NCBI GenBank assembly: GCA_025504975.1
Contig: JANUWI010000003.1
Coordinates: 3,596,001-3,660,000 of the forward strand
From: Plenodomus lindquistii
Taxonomy: Eukaryota; Ascomycota; Dothideomycetes; Pleosporales; Leptosphaeriaceae
Length of the DNA stretch: 64,000 nucleotides
Reading direction: 5' to 3'
In this document: one piece after another, positions 56,836-64,000 of the stretch
Layout of the letters: every line of letters starts with the position of its first letter
Numbering within the stretch: the stretch's first letter is position 1
Program-made: the position numbers and the translations under genes
The notes under the pieces: model-generated
What the model was told of the DNA's origin: nothing
The model's input: only the letters and a program-made list of their open reading frames with translations
Databases searched by the model: none

Positions 56836-57503
56836 TATTATAAGTTATTAGTAATTAATTATATTATTACTTTTTAATAAGATAATAAAATAAAAAAGAT
56901 TATACTATTTATTAATTATTAGTATAATTACTTAAAGATAATATAATATAATTAATTTTATACTATATATATATTATACTATAAATAGTTTTTCTAGTAT
57001 ATAGCTTTATTACTAGCATAACTATTTAAAATACCTAGATTTTTATAATAAAAATCTATTATACTTTACGTTTATACTAAAACTATATATACTTAAAAAA
57101 GTAATACTATTTTATATACTATTGTCTATAAATACTATCTATTTTAAAATCTATATAGTCCCTTTTAATATATATATTAGTAATAGATAGTATAAAAAAA
57201 GTTAGAAAACTATTTTTTATTATTTTCTAGTAGTTCTAATTTATAAAATACATAGTTTAAAGAAATATAGCTTTTTTATAATTAATCTTTTTTTTAATAA
57301 CTTGTAAGTTTTAGTATAAATTAGTTTAAAAAAAAAGTTTAATAAATAAAGAAAAAATAAAAAAAAGTTATATATAGCTTTAGATTAAAAAAAATTATAT
57401 AATTTATCTTTTTTATAATAAAACTAATAAAAATAAAATTAGCTTTTTATACTAGTAATTTAAAAATATCTCTAGTTATTACTAGATTTATTCTTTTATA
57501 AAA

Positions 57504-58129
57504 CTATTCTTCTAGCTCTAACTCTAGATTATTATCTAGATATAAATTCTCTAAAAAGCTAGAGTTTTCTAACTTTTCTTTATTACTTTCTAAAGTACTA
57601 CTATCTCTATTATTATTACTATCTAGAGTAGAAGCAAAGTTTCTACTATTATAAAAACTACTAACTATAGTATTAATTCTTCTAAATATAGTTAGTATAT
57701 ATAGTATATTAAAGTTAAATAAACTAACCTATTATCTACTAGTATAAGTCTTTTAAAATAACTAAAGTCTTTTTTAAAATCTTCTACTTTAATAGTAGAC
57801 TTTTCTTTTACTATTCTATTATTATAAATAAGATAATAATATTCTTTTTTCTGTGTATTATAAGCTAGAATAATAAATCTTTTATAGTTAAGTTTTAAAG
57901 CTTTATTTAAAATAAAACCTATAAGGCTTTTAACTTTATTTTTAAAAAGTAAATACCCTAAAAAACCTATTACTTTATTACTTTTAATATCTCTAATATT
58001 ATATACTTCTTTTCCTACTATAAAAGTAGAGATAATAGAGTTATCTTTTAAAGTATTTCTAAAAAAAATATTAGGCTTTTTTAGAGCTAGCTTATAGCTA
58101 TCTATATTAGAAGAAGTAAAAGAAAACAT
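57504..58129 (-). CDS. AT-rich two-exon gene, 192 residues, unknown
   Basis: Exons complement(57729..58129) and (57504..57681), with a 47-base intron that has a GTTAGT donor, a TACTAAC-type branch site and a TTTAG acceptor. The frame is open throughout. Visible segments: LALKKPNIFFRNTLKDNS, VIGFLGYLLFKNKVKSLIGF (weakly hydrophobic), FIILAYNTQKKEYYYLIYNN and, after the intron, a Ser/Asn-rich region ending in acidic LDNNLELELEE. A CAG codon is kept in a CA context. No family recognised. It is bracketed by inverted AT minisatellites. The intact splice signals in so AT-rich a sequence argue that it is, or recently was, a gene. Confidence 0.5.
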
Positions 58130-58303
58130 TTTAACTATAGTAATTAGCTTAGATTATAATTTTATTTTATAATACTAACTTAGGGTTTTTAGAATTTAAG
58201 TAGTAGTTATAGAAAATAGAGTTTATATTTAAAGAATTATTCTAAACTCTTTACTCTTTAAATATTCTAACTCTATACTATATATCTAGTAGATTACTAA
58301 TAA

Positions 58304-58436
58304 TTAATAATTTATAATTTATAATTAATAATTAATAATTAATAATTAATAATTAATAATTAATAATTAATAATTAATAATTAATAATTAATAATTAATA
58401 ATTAAAAATTAATAATTAATAATTAAAAAGCTATTT
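58304..58436. repeat. AATTAATA minisatellite
   Basis: About fifteen units of the 7-8 base motif TAATTAA/AATTAATA in tandem, reverse-complementary in type to the array at 56641-56835. It lies just upstream of the 192-residue gene. Confidence 0.9.
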
Positions 58437-58911
58437 TTAATAGATAACTAATAAATTAATATAGTTTTAAACGCTTAGAGTATAGTTTATAACTTAGAAC
58501 TATTAGTAATAGCTTTTTATTTTTAAGTATAAATCTAGCTTTCTTTTTTTCTTTCTAACTATCTTTACTTATAACTCTATCTTTTACTTTTATTTTTACT
58601 TTTACTTAACTAAAGTAACTAATATTAAACTTCTTTTTATACTTTATAACCTATAATCTTTTTATATTTATTATAGTAAGTCTATCTATCTATTTTATAC
58701 TTTATACCTATAGATTAGAAGCTAATCTATACTAGAAAATTTTTAAAAAAAGCTATTTTCTCTACTATAGTAATACCTATAGATTATATTATTCCTTTAA
58801 AGTAAGTTTAAAACTATCTTTTATATTTCTAAATTATATTAAATATACTAACCTCTATAAGAATAATATATAAATAAAATAAGTATAATTTTTTTTTCTT
58901 TTATTATATCT

Positions 58912-61900
58912 TTAAGTACTACTAAAAATATAGAATATACTAAAGGAGAGTCTCTAAACTTTAATTTAGTATATTTTAAAGCTTTAGGACTAGTAATTTG
59001 TAAAGATACTAGTTGTAAAACTAGCTTAAATTCTAGTAATAATAGTAAAGAAAATATTATAAAGCATTTAATTACTAAGCATAAAAAGAATAGAAAAGAA
59101 CTAGATAATATTAAATATAAAATAGATAATTTATCTATTACTAACTATATAGATTTAACTATAGAAGATTATAAATATAACTTTAAAGAATTAATTAAAG
59201 AAACTAAAGGTTTTAAGTGTTTATATAGTAATTGTAATTACTTAAGTACTAGTTTAAAGAAAATAAAAGAGCATAATAATATAGTACATAATATAAGTAA
59301 TAAAAATAGATTAAAAGATAATAGTTCTTATTTTAAAGATAATATAAATATACAAAATCTATTTAGTAATCCTAAATATAATAAGCTATTTATTACCTCT
59401 AATAATTTTAATAATAGTAAAGAAATTATATATAGTAACTCTTTAAGTAATATAGATATATCTATAACAAACTATAAAGATTTTATTAAAGAAAGTACTA
59501 ATAATAGTATATCTTTTAATAATCTAGAAAATAGAGAAATACCTACTCTATTAAGAAAATTAGAGTTTTATAGATACTATAATAATAAAGATTTAAATAA
59601 GCTAGTATCTTTAGTTCTAGTTCCTATTGCAAAAACAACTAATAATAAAGAGGAAATAGAGTTTATTTTATATAATACTATATTTAAAGAGACTTTACCT
59701 AGCTTTAGTAATAATATAGAAAAGTATAGTAAAAGAATATTATAGTAATTAGCTAAAGAAAGGCTTAATACTATAGAGGAAAAAAATTTAATTCCTTTTA
59801 AAAAGCTAGATAGTAAAGATTCTATTAGACACTATTATAGTAATCTAGCTTTATTTATAGTATATCTTATTAGAGTAAGAGAATTAAAATTAATAGACTC
59901 TAATTATTTAAATATACAGCCTATTATTACAAGTAATTTAAATAAACTATTAAAAACTTTAATTAAAGCTATAAAATATAGTATAGACAAAAAAAATAGA
60001 CTAACTAGTAGTATTAATACTTTATATAATAAAAGCTCTAGTAGTAGTAATATTACTAATAATAATAATAGTAATAGTACTAATATAGATTCTTTAGAAA
60101 ATAGTTTAAAAGTACTTAAAGAAAGTAGAACTAAAATTATAAATAAATACTTAGTATTAATTATAGAAGATATTTTAATCTAGCCTATAGAATAAGTTAG
60201 TTTAGAAGAATATAGTATATTTAATAGTCCTTTAATTACTTATTTAGCTATTTTAGCTATTAAAACACCTAATAAAGAACCTAAAAATGCTAGTAATATT
60301 GCTAGAGATTGCTCGCAATTATTATATACTATAAGACTAGTTTTTCTAGAATTAATTAAAGATTACTATATAGAAGATTTAAAAGCATATAATATATTAA
60401 TTAAAGAAAATCTATCTAAAAAAGAAAAAGAAAGCTTAGAAAAACCTAATATAGATAGTATATTTTTTACTAACTATAAAAAATTACTTACTTTTAACTC
60501 TAATAATTGTATAGAAGAACTTACTAGAATTAGAGCTTATACTCTAAAGATTAATAGTAATACTTTAGGTAAAGCTAGAATAAAAGATATAGATTTTAAT
60601 ACTATAGTTATAGATAATAAAGAAGTTAAAATAACTAAGTTAAAAGAACTATTTTATTATATAGAAGATAAATTAGAAGAGATTTTATTTACTAGTCTTT
60701 TAAAGTATAACTATAAAGATCTAGACTTAAATATTAATAATATACAGGATAATAATAATAATACATAAAGTAACTTCTATTTTATAAAAGAACTCTATAA
60801 TAATAATACTTTTAACTTAGAAAAAAAAGGTAATTTCTTTTTAGAAAGTATAGAAATTAATAATAGTACTTTAAATAGGTTTTTTATAGCTAAAGATAGT
60901 AATAATAAATCTAGATATAATAGAGAAAGTATTAGAAAGTACTTAGATACTAGATTAGAGTTTATAAAGCTTCTAGCACTAGAAGTTTATATTCTTTCTA
61001 CTTGCCCTATTAGAGGTACAGAAGTAGAAATACTAAAGTATTTTAATTCTATTATTTTAGAAAAAAGAAATATATTTATAGATAATAATACTAAGTTAAT
61101 AAGACTAGAAACTATTTATAGTAAAACTAATAATATAATAGATAAAGATAATAGTATTATAAGATTTTTAACTTCTAAATTATCTAGTATTATTAAAGTA
61201 TATATTATCTTTATAATACCTATATATAACTTTCTATATTTTATAGAAAATAATAACTATAAATTTAGCTAACGTATTCTACTAGCGAGCTAGTTAACCT
61301 AGCAAGCTAGTTAAAATCTGCTAAGCTTTATACTTATTCTATTACCCTACTATAGACTAATAACGTCGCGAGCTGCTAATATAGAATAAAAGGAGAATAT
61401 AGCTTACTATCTAAGCCTATAAAGCTAGCTAATTTAAAAGCTATTAAACTACAGCTGCAGCTTTTAGCATTAATTAACGCAGGCTTTTTAAATAGATTAA
61501 TAGAATTACTTTACACTTCTAAACTTAACCTAACTACTAGAAACTTACTGCTACTAAAAAGTAGATAATTATCTAATATATTCTTAACCTTAATTTATAA
61601 AAGTTTGCCCTCTAGCTGTGCAAGGTAGAAAATATAGCTAATAAAATACTAGAGGTATATAATAGAACACTAGTAGGTAAGTACTAGGCTAAGCGCTTTA
61701 TAACGCGCTTTAGCAAGCTTAAAATAGCTTTTAATTAAATAAAAAATAGGCAGAGAATAAAGTAGAAGGATCTAGAGATTATTAGCGCGTAGTTTAAGCT
61801 TGTAGATAAAATAAAAGCTAAGTATAGTATCTAGAATAATAACGTCTATAACTTTAACAAGACTAGCTTCTAGATAGGCGTAATTAAGTCTATAAAAGTT

Positions 61901-64000
61901 ATTACAGGCTCTAAAAGATGTAATTAGCTAGACTTTATCTAGCTAGGTAATTATAAGTAGGTTACTATTATCTAGAGTATATATACTTTAGAGAATATAA
62001 CTCTACTTTTTATTATTTATAAAAAACGTGTACACATCTCTGCGTAGTATAAAAAGGCTAGTATCCTTTATAACTAGAAACTTTTAGTTTTTAAAAATAG
62101 CTAGATAAATAACGTGTTTAGACTAGAGTAGTTAAAGCACTTTAACGCGTATACAAAGGCGTAAAAAGTAGAGGTATACTAGTTACTAATTTTAGATAGC
62201 TATAAAAGCTACTTTAACTAAAAGTTTAAAAACTACTACGTAGAGAATAAGATTCTAACACTCTATATACTCTTTTATTTATTCTACATCCTCTAGCTAC
62301 TTAATATAGTGTGTTTCTTACTATTAAAGCGCAAGTATTTCTAGCGTGTGTAAAATTTAGCACGCTAACGCGTTTTCTATATTAATAAAAAAGGCTTCTT
62401 TCTAGCTTTTAAAAACGCGTTTTTTAACGTATTTATAGTTAATAACTATTAAAAGGCTTTTAAAGTATTAAAGCTAGTCTCTACTAACGCGCAGGTAGTA
62501 TTAGATTGCTTTAAAATATAGTTATATACTCTACTTTAACCCTCCCCTCTAGTAAACCTATAGTAATTAAAAACTCTAAGTAATACTTATAAATTTAGGT
62601 TTTAGTTAAAGTTTATACGTAAGTTTTTTACTTAGTTACTTATAACTATATAAGCTAGCTTTTTATAGCTTATAAAAAAAGCTAAACTAATACTATACTA
62701 AAACGCTCTTTTTTAAGCCTGTAACTATAAGCTTAAAGAGTAATTAGTAGAGATAATAAAAAAGAAAAGGTGTAAAAGAAAAAAGATCTAGTAAAAAGGT
62801 ACTTTTAAGTATAGTACTAGGTTATAGGCTGCTACAGCCTTAACTACAGCGCCTAATCTATTAAAATATACGCGTAGTAGTAGTAGTTAAGCACCTACTT
62901 AACTAGGTATCTAACGCTGTAGTAATTATAGAGGGACTAGGCATAACGCTTATACGTGCTAGAAAGGTTTAAAAAGTACTTCTAAATTAGATATAAGCTC
63001 TATAGCGGTAGAGTTAGATATTAATAGTAATAATAATAATAATTAAAAACTTAGTGTTTATAATGCCAAGCTATTTTAACTAGCTTGCTAGGTTAACTAG
63101 CTTGCTAGTAGAATACGTTATTATTTATTAGAAAATAAAAAAAAAAAAATTACTAGTAAAGAAATTAGTAAACAATTAGCTATTACATCTAAAAGAATTC
63201 TAGAAGTAGAGTTAACTATTAATAGCTATAGGCATTTAGCTAAGTATATAATTAATAGTAGACTAGAATTTAATCTATTTAATCTAGATAAAGAAGAAGA
63301 AGAAGAAGAAATAGATTCTAGTAATAATTTAATTAAAAATTTACTATTTAATTACACGTCTAAAATTAGTAGTTTAAGATATAGTAGAGATTATAGTTTA
63401 TTTAGAACTAGAACAAGCTCTATAGAGCAAAAATCTATAGATTTTACTAATAAAGTATTTAAATTTTATAACTTAGATAATAGAGATTTAAGAAAAAATA
63501 AAGACTTTACTAGAAATATCTATAATTCTATAGATAACTCTAATAGTATAATAGGTAATAAAGAAAAAGATAGTAATAAAGATATAAATATTAACTCTAG
63601 TAATACTATACAATCTAGTATTAATATAAATTAAGAACTTTTTAATAGTAATAATAATATAGAAAATATAGTATATAAAAATAAGAATTCTAGTAATTTA
63701 TCTACTATAGAAGATAATATAACTAGTACTACCCCTAGTAAAATAAGTAGAAGAAAAAAAAAAGCTTTATTAAATAAAGAAAAATATAAAAATATGTACT
63801 TTTCTTCTATAGAGAAATATATAGATACTAATATAGAAGTATTAGATTTAAGTAAAGATTACTCTAGCTCTATAAATAGTTAATCTAAGCCTAGTACTAA
63901 TAAAAAGAATAGTAAAAGCCCTAAAGTTATTATTAAAAGTAAAAAATATAATACTACTACTACTAAAGATTATTTAGAGCAAGAATTTAATTTAGAAATA
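58912..64000 (+). pseudogene. RIP-mutated telomere-linked-helicase-like gene, N-terminal half, partial
   Basis: A single plus-strand frame is coding-like from about 58912 to 61271 and resumes after a transposon at 63121 to the window edge. Zinc-finger-like blocks come first: ICKDTSC with IIKHLITKH, then CLYSNCNYLSTSLKKIKEHN. Later blocks are STCPIRGTEVEILKYFNS, then RNIFIDNN, FLTSKLSSIIKVYIIFIIP and, after the insertion, TINSYRHLAKY. This order (RGTE ... YRH) matches what I know of the region before the RecQ helicase domain in fungal subtelomeric helicases; it also looks like a tyrosine-recombinase core. Stops are TAG 59743, TAA 59746, TAG 60181, TAA 60193, TAA 60766, TAA 63632 and TAA 63881, never TGA. 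They fit C-to-T change of Gln codons or G-to-A change of Trp codons. The helicase motifs would lie beyond the window. The true start and upstream introns are unclear. Confidence 0.6.
61272..63118 (+). mobile_element. Fot1/pogo-type DNA transposon inserted in the helicase-like gene
   Basis: 1847 bases with terminal inverted repeats of about 46 bases: the left begins ACGTATTCTACTAGCGAGCT and the right end is its reverse complement with one or two differences. TA at 61270-61271 and 63119-63120 is the target duplication. A plus-strand frame keeps transposase blocks: VYNFNKTSF near 61848 (degenerate DETGF), then LLILDSYKSYFN and ILTLYILFYLFYILQLLN (the DDE catalytic core), with several stops. The inverted repeats differ from copies 1 and 2, so it is another family. 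It retains more CG and CA than the surrounding host gene, implying later arrival or fewer RIP cycles. Confidence 0.88.

Larger units (their letters stand above)
49960..64000. other. AT-rich, RIP-like isochore extending off the window
   Basis: Composition switches abruptly near 49960-49990 to strongly AT-rich with few CA or TG dinucleotides and many TA steps, and stays so to the window end. Features inside are listed separately. Stretches in which I see no gene or repeat: 49960-50364 (short CTAGAGAATTTTT units resembling the satellite), 53621-54067, 54822-55838, 56393-56640, 56836-57503 and 58437-58911. Confidence 0.85.

Noticed and set aside
58912..64000. Reassigned TAA/TAG (read as Gln) as explanation for the in-frame stops
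   Set aside because: CAA and CAG codons also occur in the frame, other genes in the window use TAA/TAG as stops, and CA/TG depletion fits RIP.

Overview
The window looks like a nuclear contig piece from a filamentous ascomycete, most likely a Dothideomycete of the Pleosporales type. Genes carry short GT-AG introns of about 40-60 bases, intergenic gaps are compact, and the families are typical of such fungi: HET-domain, GLEYA adhesin, SAT4/PTH11-like membrane protein, LaeA-like methyltransferase, GH12, P450. Two blocks (about 32.1-35.0 kb and 49.96 kb to the window end) are extremely AT-rich and depleted in CA/TG dinucleotides, as expected from repeat-induced point mutation (RIP). All calls come from reading the sequence; no database search was possible.

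Layout. 1-2.4 kb: gene-free, with many pentanucleotide tracts, degenerate telomere-like sequence and a long (CA)n. 2.4-15.6 kb: a gene-dense housekeeping stretch with phosphoinositide phospholipase C (-), a NUFIP1-like CCCH protein (-) divergent from RNA polymerase III subunit RPC25 (+), an MDR oxidoreductase (+), a HET-domain protein (+), tRNA-dihydrouridine synthase DUS2 (+) and a small ORF (+). 16.0-24.7 kb: a cell-surface pair, made of a 2111-residue GLEYA adhesin with about 37 tandem repeats (-) and a small secreted repeat protein (+). 25.0-28.1 kb: a divergent FAD monooxygenase (-) and LaeA-like methyltransferase (+) sharing a 0.5 kb promoter. 28.4-32.1 kb: an eight-exon gene (-) and, in opposite orientation, a broken gene (+) that appear to carry different parts of one fungal MACPF-like protein family.

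32.1-35.0 kb: a RIP-degraded Fot1/pogo-type transposon with 70-base inverted repeats. 36.4-49.8 kb: accessory genes, with a Zn2Cys6 regulator broken inside its zinc cluster, a six-exon SAT4-type membrane protein, a zinc alcohol dehydrogenase, a degraded ORF, a cytochrome P450 and a secreted GH12 glucanase.

49.96-64.0 kb: an AT-rich island. It holds a truncated second Fot copy, a 2.4 kb satellite, a five-exon coiled-coil gene with one stop, a perfect 47-base palindrome, and two small AT-rich two-exon genes that are intact despite their surroundings. It ends with a large RIP-mutated gene resembling the N-terminal half of fungal telomere-linked RecQ-type helicases, split by a third Fot/pogo element with a TA target duplication. 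The helicase-like gene runs off the right edge. The intact small genes in this island are the best candidate for something undescribed.
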